A DNA stretch of 64,000 nt from Serratia proteamaculans_D (GCF_049959315.1 NZ_CP188201.1), one strand, 5' to 3'. Positions 7,546 to 16,452 are shown, counted from the first letter of the stretch. A program made the numbers and translations. The notes: generated by a model not told the origin, from the sequence alone.

Positions 7546-9260
7546 TGAGTGATAAACACCCGGGGCCTCTGGTGGTTGAAGGCAAATTGGCCGATGCCGA
7601 GCGTTTGAAGAAAGAAAGCAACTTCCTGCGCGGCACCATCGCTGAAGATTTGAAGGACGGTCTGACCGGTGGTTTTACCGGTGACAACTTTTTGCTGATC
7701 CGTTTTCACGGCATGTACCAGCAGGACGACCGTGATATCCGTGCCGAACGTGCCGAGCAGAAGCTGGAGCCGCGCCACGCGATGATGTTGCGCTGTCGTC
7801 TGCCGGGGGGGATTATTTCTCCTCAGCAGTGGCTGGGCATTGATAAGTTCGCGCAGGAAAGCACCCTGTACGGCAGCATTCGTATTACCAACCGCCAGAC
7901 CTTTCAGTTCCATGGCATTTTGAAGGGCAACGTTAAGCCGGTTCACCAACTGCTGGGCCGTTTGGGGCTGGACGCGCTGGCTACCGCCAACGACGTTAAC
8001 CGTAACGTGCTTTGTACTTCTAACCCGGTGGAGTCAGAACTGCATCAGGAAGCCTATGAATGGGCGAAGAAGATTTCCGAACACCTGTTGCCGCGCACCC
8101 GCGCCTATGCAGAAGTTTGGCTGGATCAGGAAAAAGTGGCGACCACCGACGAAGAGCCGATCCTCGGTGCGACCTATCTGCCACGCAAGTTTAAAACTAC
8201 GGTGGTGATCCCGCCGCAGAACGACGTTGACCTGCACGCCAACGACATGAACTTTGTGGCGATCGCCAAAAACGGCAAGCTGGTGGGCTTCAACCTGCTG
8301 GTGGGCGGCGGCCTGTCGATTGAACATGGCAACAAGAAAACTTATGCGCGCCAGGCCAGCGAGTTCGGCTATATCCCGCTGGAACACACGTTGGCAGTAG
8401 CCGAAGCGGTAGTGACCACCCAGCGCGACTGGGGTAATCGTACCGATCGTAAAAATGCCAAAACCAAATACACGCTGGAGCGCGTCGGGGTGGATACTTT
8501 CCGCGCCGAAGTAGAAAAACGTGCTGGTATCACATTTGAGCCGATCCGCCCGTACGAATTCACCGGCCGTGGCGATCGCATTGGTTGGGTAAAAGGCATT
8601 GATAACCAATGGCACCTGACGCTGTTTATTGAGAACGGCCGGTTGTTGGATTACCCGGGGCGCCCGCTGAAAACCGGCGTTGCTGAGATCGCGCGGATCC
8701 ACAAAGGTGATTTCCGCCTGACCGCCAACCAGAACCTGATCGTTGCCGGCGTGCCGGAAAGCGAGAAGGCGAAGATCGAAGCGCTGGCGCGGGATCATGG
8801 TCTGATCGACGATGGGGTTAGCGTACAGCGCCAAAACTCGATGGCCTGCGTATCCTTCCCAACCTGCCCGTTGGCAATGGCGGAGGCCGAGCGTTTCCTG
8901 CCGGAGTTCGTCACCAAGGTGGAAGGGATCCTGCATCGGCACGGCGTGGGTGACGAGCATATCGTACTGCGCATCACCGGCTGCCCGAATGGCTGTGGCC
9001 GCGCGCTGCTGGCGGAGATTGGCTTGGTGGGTAAAGCGATAGGTCGCTATAACCTGCATTTGGGCGGTAACCGGGAAGGCACGCGTATTCCGCGTATGTA
9101 CCGTGAAAATATTAACGAAGAAGAAATTCTGCGAGAGATTGACCAACTGGTAGGCCGTTGGGCCACTGAGCGCACGGCAGGCGAGGGCTTTGGTGATTTC
9201 ACCATTCGCGCCGGTGTGGTCAAACCGGTGGTTGATCCGGCGCAGGATTTCTGGGACTGA
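7545..9260 (+). CDS. cysI: Sulfite reductase hemoprotein beta subunit
   Basis: CysI carries siroheme and a 4Fe-4S cluster and reduces sulfite to sulfide. The 571-aa protein shows the two cysteine pairs that hold the cluster and bridge to siroheme: CVSFPTC (C-x5-C) and TGCPNGCG (C-x3-C). Siroheme for it is supplied by cysG about 3.4 kb downstream. Second gene of cysJIH, coupled to cysJ. Confidence 0.98.
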   Translation: MSDKHPGPLVVEGKLADAERLKKESNFLRGTIAEDLKDGLTGGFTGDNFLLIRFHGMYQQDDRDIRAERAEQKLEPRHAMMLRCRLPGGIISPQQWLGIDKFAQESTLYGSIRITNRQTFQFHGILKGNVKPVHQLLGRLGLDALATANDVNRNVLCTSNPVESELHQEAYEWAKKISEHLLPRTRAYAEVWLDQEKVATTDEEPILGATYLPRKFKTTVVIPPQNDVDLHANDMNFVAIAKNGKLVGFNLLVGGGLSIEHGNKKTYARQASEFGYIPLEHTLAVAEAVVTTQRDWGNRTDRKNAKTKYTLERVGVDTFRAEVEKRAGITFEPIRPYEFTGRGDRIGWVKGIDNQWHLTLFIENGRLLDYPGRPLKTGVAEIARIHKGDFRLTANQNLIVAGVPESEKAKIEALARDHGLIDDGVSVQRQNSMACVSFPTCPLAMAEAERFLPEFVTKVEGILHRHGVGDEHIVLRITGCPNGCGRALLAEIGLVGKAIGRYNLHLGGNREGTRIPRMYRENINEEEILREIDQLVGRWATERTAGEGFGDFTIRAGVVKPVVDPAQDFWD

Positions 9261-9331
9261 CGCCATTTGGCCCCGCTGACACAGGGGGCTGGATTTGCGC
9301 GGTATGATTCAAGCATCAGGAGGCAGGCAAC

Positions 9332-10066
9332 ATGGCTGAATTCAATCTGGCGGAGCTCAATGCGCTGCCCAAATCAGGGCAGGCGTTGGCACTGGCGGTG
9401 GTTAATGGTCAGTTGGAAACTCTTTCTGCCGAGCAGCGTGTCGAATGGGCGCTGGAGCATTTGCCGGGCGAGTTTGTACTCTCTTCAAGCTTTGGCATTC
9501 AGGCGGCGGTGTGTCTGCATTTGGTAACCCGGATCAAGCCGGATATCCCGGTGATCCTCACCGATACCGGCTATCTGTTCCCGGAAACCTATCAGTTTAT
9601 CGATCAGTTGGCTGACAAGCTGAAGTTGAACCTGCAAGTGTTTCGCGCCGAGCAGTCGCCTGCCTGGCAGGAAGCACGCTACGGAAAACTGTGGGAGCAG
9701 GGCGTTGAGGGTATTGAGAAATACAACCAAATCAACAAGGTTGAGCCGATGAACCGCGCGCTGGAAACCCTCGGCGGGCAGACCTGGTTCGCCGGCTTGC
9801 GTCGCGAACAATCGGGCAGTCGTGCTCACTTGCCGGTAATGGCGGTACAGCGCGGGGTGTTCAAAATCCTGCCGATTATCGACTGGGACAACCGCAAGAT
9901 TTATCAATACCTGACTGAGCACGGCCTGAGTTACCACCCGCTGTGGGAACAAGGCTATCTGTCGGTGGGTGATACCCATACCACGCAGAAATGGGAACCG
10001 GGCATGAGCGAGGAAGAAACCCGCTTCTTCGGCCTGAAGCGTGAGTGCGGCCTGCACGAAGGCTAA
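9332..10066 (+). CDS. cysH: PAPS reductase (thioredoxin dependent)
   Basis: CysH reduces 3'-phosphoadenylyl sulfate to sulfite plus PAP. It is 244 aa, with the ATP-PPase-like fold (SSSFGIQAAV near the PP-loop, TDTGYLFPETYQ) and the C-terminal KRECGLHEG whose Cys is the catalytic nucleophile. It has no CCxxC clusters, so it is the PAPS type and not an APS reductase, consistent with the presence of cysC. An AGGAGG site precedes the ATG. The 71-bp gap after cysI has no terminator. Confidence 0.97.
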   Translation: MAEFNLAELNALPKSGQALALAVVNGQLETLSAEQRVEWALEHLPGEFVLSSSFGIQAAVCLHLVTRIKPDIPVILTDTGYLFPETYQFIDQLADKLKLNLQVFRAEQSPAWQEARYGKLWEQGVEGIEKYNQINKVEPMNRALETLGGQTWFAGLRREQSGSRAHLPVMAVQRGVFKILPIIDWDNRKIYQYLTEHGLSYHPLWEQGYLSVGDTHTTQKWEPGMSEEETRFFGLKRECGLHEG

Positions 10067-10085
10067 TATCCGATTAAACTGACCA

Positions 10086-10110
10086 GGGGCTCAGCATTGG
10101 CTGGGCCCTT
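10086..10110. terminator. Terminator hairpin between cysH and the toxin gene
   Basis: GGGCTCAGC (10087-10095), loop ATTG, GCTGGGCCC (10100-10108) with one G-U pair, then TTGTTAATT. The genes on the two sides converge, and the toxin stop follows directly. Confidence 0.65.
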
Positions 10111-10111
10111 G

Positions 10112-10438
10112 TTAATTCAGTAGCATATGCCGCCAGAGTGCTGCACCGATATCTTGGCGGGTATGCAAAATCAGTAGAATATCTACGCGATTTTCTGTCA
10201 CTTCATACAGCGTGCGGTAGTCATGACGATCCAGACGTTCACGTACTGCCAGGCCAAACTCGGCTAACTGAGAGTTATAACGGCAGCGTAGTGGGTCAAC
10301 GTGCAAATGTTCGAGAGTTTCGGCAAATATCGTGTCAACGAATCTTGCCGAACCCGGTGGGCCGAGAGTGATGGCTTTAAAAGACTCAATATCACTGAGG
10401 CACTGCAATGCGGTATTAGTGAGGTGAACATCATACAT
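10112..10438 (-). CDS. RelE/ParE-superfamily toxin of a type II TA module
   Basis: A 108-aa protein starting MYDVHLTNTALQCL and containing a typical RelE/ParE-fold core: a basic arginine-rich middle (YNSQLAEFGLAVRERLDRHDYRTLYEV) and a hydrophobic beta strand RVDILLILHTRQD before a C-terminal helix with RHMLL. Such toxins cleave ribosome-bound mRNA (RelE) or poison gyrase (ParE); which one cannot be told here. It lies 11 bp after the antitoxin gene on the same strand. The pairing, order and small sizes support the call more than any single motif. Confidence 0.75.
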   Translation of the reverse strand: MYDVHLTNTALQCLSDIESFKAITLGPPGSARFVDTIFAETLEHLHVDPLRCRYNSQLAEFGLAVRERLDRHDYRTLYEVTENRVDILLILHTRQDIGAALWRHMLLN

Positions 10439-10449
10439 GGTGGTGATCC

Positions 10450-10725
10450 TTACCCCCGTGATGCGCGTAACCTTTTTAATGCCTCTTCGGCAGAAAGTGT
10501 TCTGCCTTCAGTGACATCCTGTTTAGCCTTCAATGTCAGTTTCAGCAAAGCATGCGTTTGCCGTTCTCGTTCCCAGGCAGCCAGCTCTTCCTGGCGCTCG
10601 GCTGCAGTTTGAACGAATAATTCAGCGGTTCCATTTCTCGTCACCCAAACACCTCCCTTGAAAATTTCGGGAGAGCCGAGGCTTTCCCGCGTCGCTTTCT
10701 GCGACAGGGTCTTTTGTGTGCTCAT
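10450..10725 (-). CDS. Antitoxin of the type II TA module
   Basis: A 91-aa acidic/basic mixed protein upstream of the toxin gene. Its C-terminal half is a charged helix (ERQEELAAWERERQTH) with a tail (EGRTLSAEEALKRLRASRG) suited to wrapping around a RelE/ParE toxin; the N-terminal part is short and may pair into a Phd-like DNA-binding fold, but no family is certain. GCAGGAG precedes the ATG. A promoter with TTGTAC-17-TATACT and an inverted repeat over its -35 (10781-10795) lies just upstream, as expected for autoregulation. Confidence 0.7.
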   Translation of the reverse strand: MSTQKTLSQKATRESLGSPEIFKGGVWVTRNGTAELFVQTAAERQEELAAWERERQTHALLKLTLKAKQDVTEGRTLSAEEALKRLRASRG

Positions 10726-10757
10726 CAGTCAGGCTCCTGCTGCGAAATCCTGGCAAC

Positions 10758-10795
10758 AGTATACTCAGTCAAGCTTTTGGGTACAAAATTTGTAC
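10758..10795 (-). promoter_or_regulatory. TA promoter with operator palindrome over the -35
   Basis: Read on the minus strand, TTGTAC (10786-10781), 17 bases, TATACT (10763-10758) form a good sigma70 promoter. The -35 lies within GTACAAA-A-TTTGTAC (10781-10795), a perfect 7+7 inverted repeat. Binding of the antitoxin or TA complex there would block polymerase. The operator begins only about 20 bases past the iap transcription unit's open frame end. Confidence 0.65.
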
Positions 10796-10816
10796 TGAAT
10801 TTTGCCCCCGATACGA

Positions 10817-11890
10817 CTATTTTTTCTTTGGTACTTTAGGCGGATGTGCCTGCGCCAGCTCTTTGATCAGGGGTAAAAGGATCTGCACGCTCTCGCGGCT
10901 GCGCTTGTCGATCCGCCCTGGCAGATTACGCTCCAGGTATTGCAGATTATCGTACTGCGGGCGGTGCCAGCTCATGCCCTGCGGAAAGTGCGGGCTGACG
11001 GCACGCTGCTGATAGCCGTCTTTGTTGCCCAACGACCAGTTGGTGGCTTCGACGGACAGCACCGGAATACCGGCTTTATCAAACACTTCCTGATCGGAAC
11101 AGCAGCCGGTGCCTTTCGGATGCGCCTTGCTGCCCGGGTTAGTGGCAGCGGCGATGCCATAGCGGTGGGCGATATCCAGTGCGCGGTCGCGGCTCTGCTT
11201 CACCAACTTCGGCGGTGTGTTGCGACCGGCGTTGAAATAGAGACGATCGCCGGTGATCAGGCTGTCGAGGTTAATCACCAGCACAGTATTGCGTTTTTCT
11301 TCCGGGCTCATACGCTGCAGATAGTTCTGTGCGCCCAGCGAGCCTATCTCTTCGGCGCTGGTGGCGACAAAGCGCAGGCCGTAAGCCGTGGGGAGGTTCT
11401 TCAGACGCTCTGCCAATTCCAGCATGACGCCGATGCCAGAGGCATTGTCATCGACCCCCTGCAACGTCAGGCCGCCGAGGTTGTTATCCAGATCGGCGTC
11501 GCTTTGTGGCGTATAGGTATCAAAATGCGCCACGATCAGAATTTGCTGCGGATTGCTGCCATTTTTAGCGGCGATCACCGAGCTGGCGGTAACATTATTC
11601 CAGTTCTTTTTGCCGTCTTTGCTGGTGTAGAGGTAACGAGTTTTAAAACTGCGGATATCGCTCTGATAACCCATCTTGCTGAACTGCTGGTTTAGATAGT
11701 CTGCGGTGAGCAATTCGGCCGGGCTGCCTGCCATACGGCCGGGGAAATAGGTCGCGATATGACGGATTTGGTCAGCGGCGAATTTACCCATCGGGAGATC
11801 TTTCGCGGGCTGTGTGGCGGCAGAAACGCTGAAAACACCGCCGAGCACTGCCACCAACAGGCCGGCCTTCAGATAAAAGCGGGAAAACAT
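10817..11890 (-). CDS. iap: Iap-type M28 aminopeptidase (alkaline phosphatase isozyme conversion)
   Basis: A 357-aa exported zinc aminopeptidase. The N-terminal stretch YLKAGLLVAVLGGVFSVSA is a Sec signal peptide. M28 metal ligands are visible: His and Asp in IVAHFDTYTP, Asp in QGVDDNASG, Glu-Glu in TSAEEIGSLG, Asp in INLDSL. In E. coli Iap trims N-terminal Arg from alkaline phosphatase in the periplasm. AAGGA precedes the ATG. E. coli iap borders the CRISPR-Cas locus near cysH; here only a TA module separates iap and cysH. Confidence 0.9.
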   Translation of the reverse strand: MFSRFYLKAGLLVAVLGGVFSVSAATQPAKDLPMGKFAADQIRHIATYFPGRMAGSPAELLTADYLNQQFSKMGYQSDIRSFKTRYLYTSKDGKKNWNNVTASSVIAAKNGSNPQQILIVAHFDTYTPQSDADLDNNLGGLTLQGVDDNASGIGVMLELAERLKNLPTAYGLRFVATSAEEIGSLGAQNYLQRMSPEEKRNTVLVINLDSLITGDRLYFNAGRNTPPKLVKQSRDRALDIAHRYGIAAATNPGSKAHPKGTGCCSDQEVFDKAGIPVLSVEATNWSLGNKDGYQQRAVSPHFPQGMSWHRPQYDNLQYLERNLPGRIDKRSRESVQILLPLIKELAQAHPPKVPKKK

Positions 11891-12165
11891 ACCGAAAAAT
11901 CCTTCTTTTTAATGTCGGTAATACCGATTCTTTTGCGGCTCTCAGTATGAGACTCGGCGGCAGATTAAACAATTTCCACCGCTCTTAAATTTACGCGGCA
12001 CGGGCAAAATTTCGGTGCTGTGCGCAACTAATGATATCGAACCTTGTGCCGAGCAAAATACTTTGCGAAATGCTGGGCATATTACAGGAATCGGTATTTA
12101 ACCCTGCCCATGGTGTGGTTTATTATTCAGCGATAAGGTTCACACGGATCGAAGGAGAAACCCTG

Positions 12166-12459
12166 ATGCTGGACAAGTGCGATAACAGGTTCGGCCTGAT
12201 AGAGAAGAAAGCCGAGTATGTGGAACATACTCTCAATCAGGTCAAAACCGATTTGGCGACGCTGACCATGCGTTCAGCCGAGTTTGTCACCAAAGGCGAC
12301 TTGCATAAGGAAGTGGGATTGCTGCACCGGGAGATCGGGTTGGTTCATAAAGAGATGACTAATCAAACCAAATGGATGGTTAGTCAGACTAAATGGATGA
12401 TTAGTACCATATTGGCTGTCGCTGGGCTGTGTATGACCGCCGCGAAATTTTGGTTTTAA
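12166..12459 (+). CDS. Small coiled-coil protein with C-terminal membrane anchor, unknown function
   Basis: A 97-aa protein. The frame is open from 12031, but GAAGGAG immediately before the ATG at 12166 and the loss of protein-like composition upstream favour the shorter start. Residues about 8-65 form a charged heptad-rich helix with internal echoes (DLHKEVGLLHREIGLVHKEM); then QTKWMV-SQ-TKWMIS repeats an octamer, and ISTILAVAGLCMTAAKFW is a membrane segment at the end. The plan, a coiled coil plus one C-terminal helix, recalls XhlA-like or Bdr-like small proteins, but I do not recognise the family. A possible promoter TTTAAC-18-TATTAT lies at about 12098-12127. It stands alone between iap and cysG. 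Confidence 0.6.
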   Translation: MLDKCDNRFGLIEKKAEYVEHTLNQVKTDLATLTMRSAEFVTKGDLHKEVGLLHREIGLVHKEMTNQTKWMVSQTKWMISTILAVAGLCMTAAKFWF

Positions 12460-12559
12460 CTTCCGCCACTATCCGCCTGCCTGGGCTGGATCATTGCCGC
12501 GGACTTACCGGCCATCCAACCGCCGCAAACCCTGATGCTGCGGCCTATATTCCATAAAA

Positions 12560-12612
12560 GAACTAGTCATTCCTTTTCGTCATTTCAGAGGCTAAATCTC
12601 AGCCCGTATAGT
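12560..12612 (+). promoter_or_regulatory. Candidate cysGDNC promoter with CysB-like motif
   Basis: CTAGTCATTCCTTTT shares TAGTCATT (12564-12571) with the cysJ upstream region and precedes a TATAGT -10-like hexamer at 12607-12612, about 35 bases before the cysG GTG. CysB with N-acetylserine would be the expected activator under sulfur limitation. The earlier part of the gap (12460-12555) holds nothing recognisable. Confidence 0.45.
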
Positions 12613-12646
12613 CACACTATCTTCCCGCATAGATGAAAAGGCTGTT

Positions 12647-14077
12647 GTGGACTATCTACCTATATTTGCCGACCTGAAACAACGTCCGGTGTTGGTCGTT
12701 GGCGGCGGTGAAGTGGCTGCGCGCAAAGTTGACCTCCTCCTGCGCGCCGGGGCTGAAATACGGATAGTTGCGCAGTCACTCTCACCGTTACTCGAACAAC
12801 TTCGTCAGAAGGGGAAAATCCACTGGCTGGGGCAGGCTTTTGCCGCTGAGCAACTCGATGAGGTTTTTCTGGTGATTGCCGCCACCGATGACAGTGCGCT
12901 GAATGCCAAGGTGTTTAGCGAGGCGGATAAACGCCGGGTGCTGGCCAACGTAGTGGACGATCAGCCGCGCTGTTCGTTCATCTTCCCGTCGATTATCGAC
13001 CGTTCACCCCTGGTGGTAGCCGTCTCTTCCAGCGGTCAGGCACCGGTGCTGGCACGCATGCTGCGTGAAAAACTTGAGGCCTTGTTGCCCGCCAGTCTGG
13101 GACAGATGGCTGAGGTCGCCGGGCGCTGGCGCGGTCAGGTGAAGCAACGGCTGCATGCCATTGGCCAACGCCGCCGCTTTTGGGAAAAAACCTTTGGCGG
13201 TCGTTTCGCAACGCTGGTGGCCAATGGCCAAACCGCCGAGGCGCAGCGGCAACTGGAGCAGGACTTAGAGCAGTTTGCACAGGGCAGCGAAGGCACTCAG
13301 GGTGAAATTGCCCTGGTGGGGGCCGGGCCGGGCGACGTGGGGTTACTGACCCTGCGCGGGCTGCAGGTGATGCAGCAGGCCGACGTGGTGCTGTACGACC
13401 ATCTGGTTAGCGATGAAATTCTTGATTTGGTTCGTCGTGATGCCGAACGTATCTGCGTGGGCAAACGCGCCGGCGCACACTCGGTGATCCAGGAAGAAAC
13501 CAACCGCCTGCTGGTGGAACTGGCGCAACAGGGCAAGCGTGTGGTGCGGCTGAAGGGGGGCGATCCCTTTATCTTTGGCCGTGGTGGTGAAGAATTACAG
13601 GTGGCCGCCGCGGCGGGCATTCCGTTCCAGGTGGTGCCGGGGGTTACGGCCGCCGCCGGGGCAACCGCCTATGCCGGTATCCCGCTGACGCATCGCGATC
13701 ACGCACAGAGCGTCACCTTTATTACCGGCCACTGTCGTCCCGACGGCGATGGGCTGGACTGGGCCGATTTGGCGCGTGCGCGCCAGACTCTGGCTATCTA
13801 CATGGGCACCATGAAGGCGGCAGATATCAGCCAGCGCCTGATAGCTCATGGGCGTGCGGCCACAACGCCGGTGGCGGTAATCAGCCGTGGCACGCGTGCA
13901 GACCAACTGGTGCAAACCGGTACGCTGCAACAACTCGAACAATTGGCTCAACAGGCACCGTTACCGGCGCTGCTGGTGATCGGCGAAGTGGTGGAATTAC
14001 ATCACCAAATCGCCTGGTTTGGGCATCAACCGCAGGCGGAAGGGGTATCACGCCCAGCCGTCGTGAATTTGGCTTAA
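12647..14077 (+). CDS. cysG: Siroheme synthase (trifunctional CysG)
   Basis: CysG makes siroheme from uroporphyrinogen III: SAM-dependent double methylation, NAD-linked oxidation of precorrin-2 and iron insertion. The 476-aa protein has the N-terminal Rossmann dehydrogenase/ferrochelatase domain (VLVVGGGEVAARKV at 15-28) and from about 217 the methyltransferase domain (LVGAGPGDVGLLTL, VVRLKGGDPFIFGRGGEE). The start is a GTG, as in E. coli. Its place at the head of cysDNC links cofactor supply to sulfite reductase CysI; E. coli keeps cysG in the nir operon instead. Confidence 0.97.
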   Translation: MDYLPIFADLKQRPVLVVGGGEVAARKVDLLLRAGAEIRIVAQSLSPLLEQLRQKGKIHWLGQAFAAEQLDEVFLVIAATDDSALNAKVFSEADKRRVLANVVDDQPRCSFIFPSIIDRSPLVVAVSSSGQAPVLARMLREKLEALLPASLGQMAEVAGRWRGQVKQRLHAIGQRRRFWEKTFGGRFATLVANGQTAEAQRQLEQDLEQFAQGSEGTQGEIALVGAGPGDVGLLTLRGLQVMQQADVVLYDHLVSDEILDLVRRDAERICVGKRAGAHSVIQEETNRLLVELAQQGKRVVRLKGGDPFIFGRGGEELQVAAAAGIPFQVVPGVTAAAGATAYAGIPLTHRDHAQSVTFITGHCRPDGDGLDWADLARARQTLAIYMGTMKAADISQRLIAHGRAATTPVAVISRGTRADQLVQTGTLQQLEQLAQQAPLPALLVIGEVVELHHQIAWFGHQPQAEGVSRPAVVNLA

Positions 14078-14086
14078 GGATCTGTT

Positions 14087-14995
14087 ATGGACGAAAAACG
14101 ACTCACTCATTTGCGGCAATTGGAGGCGGAGAGTATCCATATCATCCGTGAAGTCGCCGCTGAATTCGGCAACCCGGTGATGCTTTATTCCATCGGTAAA
14201 GACTCTTCCGTGATGCTGCACCTGGCGCGTAAGGCCTTCTTCCCAGGTACGCTGCCGTTCCCTCTGCTGCACGTGGATACCGGCTGGAAATTCAGCGAGA
14301 TGTACCAGTTCCGTGACCGCACCGCCAAGGAATACGGTTTTGAGCTGCTGGTACACAAAAACCCGGAAGGCGTGGCGATGGGCATCAACCCGTTCGTTCA
14401 CGGCAGTGCCAAGCATACCGATATCATGAAAACCGAAGGTCTGAAGCAGGCGCTGAACAAATACGGTTTTGATGCCGCCTTTGGTGGCGCTCGCCGTGAT
14501 GAAGAAAAGTCACGCGCCAAAGAGCGAATCTATTCTTTCCGCGACCGCTTCCACCGTTGGGATCCGAAGAACCAGCGCCCGGAGCTGTGGCACAACTACA
14601 ACGGCCAGATCAACAAGGGCGAGAGCATCCGCGTGTTCCCGCTGTCGAACTGGACCGAGCTGGATATCTGGCAATACATTTTCCTGGAGAAGATCGACAT
14701 CATCCCTTTGTACCTGGCGAAACCCCGCCCGGTGGTAGAGCGCGACGGCATGCTGTTGATGGTGGACGACGATCGTATAGATCTGCAGCCGGGCGAAGTG
14801 ATCAGCCAGCGCATGGTGCGCTTCCGCACCCTGGGTTGCTGGCCGCTGACCGGCGCGGTGGAGTCCGAAGCGCAAACGCTGCCGGAAATCATCGAAGAGA
14901 TGTTGGTGTCCACCACCAGTGAGCGTCAGGGACGGATGATCGACCGCGATCAGTCCGGCTCGATGGAGCTGAAAAAGCGTCAAGGATATTTCTAA
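14087..14995 (+). CDS. cysD: Sulfate adenylyltransferase subunit 2
   Basis: CysD forms APS from ATP and sulfate, driven by GTP hydrolysis in CysN. The 302-aa protein equals E. coli in length and has the ATP-PPase PP-loop YSIGKDSSVMLHL near residue 40, DTGWKFSEMY, and the C-terminal KKRQGYF. Nine bases after cysG and eleven before cysN, in one operon. Confidence 0.98.
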   Translation: MDEKRLTHLRQLEAESIHIIREVAAEFGNPVMLYSIGKDSSVMLHLARKAFFPGTLPFPLLHVDTGWKFSEMYQFRDRTAKEYGFELLVHKNPEGVAMGINPFVHGSAKHTDIMKTEGLKQALNKYGFDAAFGGARRDEEKSRAKERIYSFRDRFHRWDPKNQRPELWHNYNGQINKGESIRVFPLSNWTELDIWQYIFLEKIDIIPLYLAKPRPVVERDGMLLMVDDDRIDLQPGEVISQRMVRFRTLGCWPLTGAVESEAQTLPEIIEEMLVSTTSERQGRMIDRDQSGSMELKKRQGYF

Positions 14996-15006
14996 GGAGC
15001 CGCCGG

Positions 15007-16452
15007 ATGAACACTATAGTTTCGCAAAACCAGGCAATTGCCCAACAAATCGCTGAACAGGGCGGGGTCGAGTCTTACCTGCACGCGCAGCAACATAAAA
15101 GCCTGTTACGGTTCCTGACCTGCGGCAGCGTCGATGACGGTAAAAGTACCCTGATCGGCCGCCTGCTGCACGATACCCGCCAGATCTACGAAGATCAGCT
15201 GTCCACGCTGCACAGTGACAGCAAGCGCATTGGCACCCAGGGCGAAAAGCTCGATCTGGCATTGCTGGTCGACGGCCTGCAGGCCGAGCGCGAGCAGGGC
15301 ATCACCATTGACGTGGCCTATCGCTATTTCTCGACTGAAAAGCGCAAATTTATTATCGCCGATACCCCTGGGCATGAGCAGTACACCCGCAATATGGCGA
15401 CCGGTGCCTCCACCTGCGATCTGGCCATTCTGCTGATTGACGCGCGTAAAGGCGTGCTGGATCAAACCCGCCGACACAGCTTTATTGCCACGTTGCTGGG
15501 CATTCGCCATTTGGTGGTGGCGGTCAACAAGATGGATCTGGTGGATTACAAAGAGTCGGTATTCGAGCAGTTCAAGCAGGATTATCTGACCTTTGCTCAG
15601 CAGTTGCCAAAGGATCTGGATATCAAGTTTGTCCCGCTGTCGGCACTCGATGGCGATAACGTGGCCAGCGAAAGCATCCAGATGCCTTGGTACAACGGCC
15701 CTACGTTGCTGCAGGTATTGGAAAGCGTGGATGTTGTCAGCGAGCGCGAAACGCAACCGCTGCGCTTCCCGGTGCAATATGTTAACCGTCCGAACCTGGA
15801 TTTCCGTGGCTATGCAGGCACCTTGTCGGCCGGTGTGGTACGCGTGGGCCAGCGCGTGAAGGTGTTGCCTTCCGGCGTGGAATCCACCGTTGCACGTATT
15901 GTCACCTTTGATGGTGATTTGCAGGAAGCGGTACCGGGTGAGGCGATCACGCTGGTGCTGAAGGATGAAGTGGACATCAGCCGCGGCGATTTGCTGGTCG
16001 ATGCCGGGGAAACCCTGCAGGCGGCGCAAAGCGCACTGGTTGACGTTGTGTGGATGGCCGAGAAGCCGCTGTTACCGGGGCAGAGCTACGACATCAAGGT
16101 CGCTGGCAAAAAGACTCGCGCACGGGTGGAAGGCATTCGCCACCAGGTTGAAATCAACTCGCTGGCCCAGCATCAGGCCGACACCTTGCCGCTGAACGGT
16201 ATTGGCCTGGTGGAACTGACCTTCGACGAGCCGTTGGTGCTGGACAGCTATCAGCGTAATCATGACACCGGTGGATTTATCTTTATCGATCGCCTGAGTA
16301 ACGTCACGGTTGGCGCCGGGTTGATCCGCGAAACCTTGCAGGACGCTCAGGCAGCCACTGGAGAATTCAGCGCATTCGAGCTGGAACTCAATGCCCTGGT
16401 GCGTAAACACTTCCCGCATTGGGGCGCACGTGACCTGATCGGGGGCAAGTAA
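15007..16452 (+). CDS. cysN: Sulfate adenylyltransferase subunit 1 (GTPase)
   Basis: CysN is the EF-Tu-like GTPase that powers APS synthesis with CysD. Its 481 aa include the G1 motif GSVDDGKST near 36-44, G3 DTPGHEQY, and G4 NKMD, then beta-barrel domains 2 and 3. An AAGGAG site precedes the ATG. No CysC fusion is present; cysC is a separate gene one base after the stop. Confidence 0.98.
   Translation: MNTIVSQNQAIAQQIAEQGGVESYLHAQQHKSLLRFLTCGSVDDGKSTLIGRLLHDTRQIYEDQLSTLHSDSKRIGTQGEKLDLALLVDGLQAEREQGITIDVAYRYFSTEKRKFIIADTPGHEQYTRNMATGASTCDLAILLIDARKGVLDQTRRHSFIATLLGIRHLVVAVNKMDLVDYKESVFEQFKQDYLTFAQQLPKDLDIKFVPLSALDGDNVASESIQMPWYNGPTLLQVLESVDVVSERETQPLRFPVQYVNRPNLDFRGYAGTLSAGVVRVGQRVKVLPSGVESTVARIVTFDGDLQEAVPGEAITLVLKDEVDISRGDLLVDAGETLQAAQSALVDVVWMAEKPLLPGQSYDIKVAGKKTRARVEGIRHQVEINSLAQHQADTLPLNGIGLVELTFDEPLVLDSYQRNHDTGGFIFIDRLSNVTVGAGLIRETLQDAQAATGEFSAFELELNALVRKHFPHWGARDLIGGK

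Noticed and set aside
8034..9266. Minus-strand open frame of 410 codons opposite cysI
   Set aside because: Antisense to a complete sulfite reductase gene; no family resemblance.
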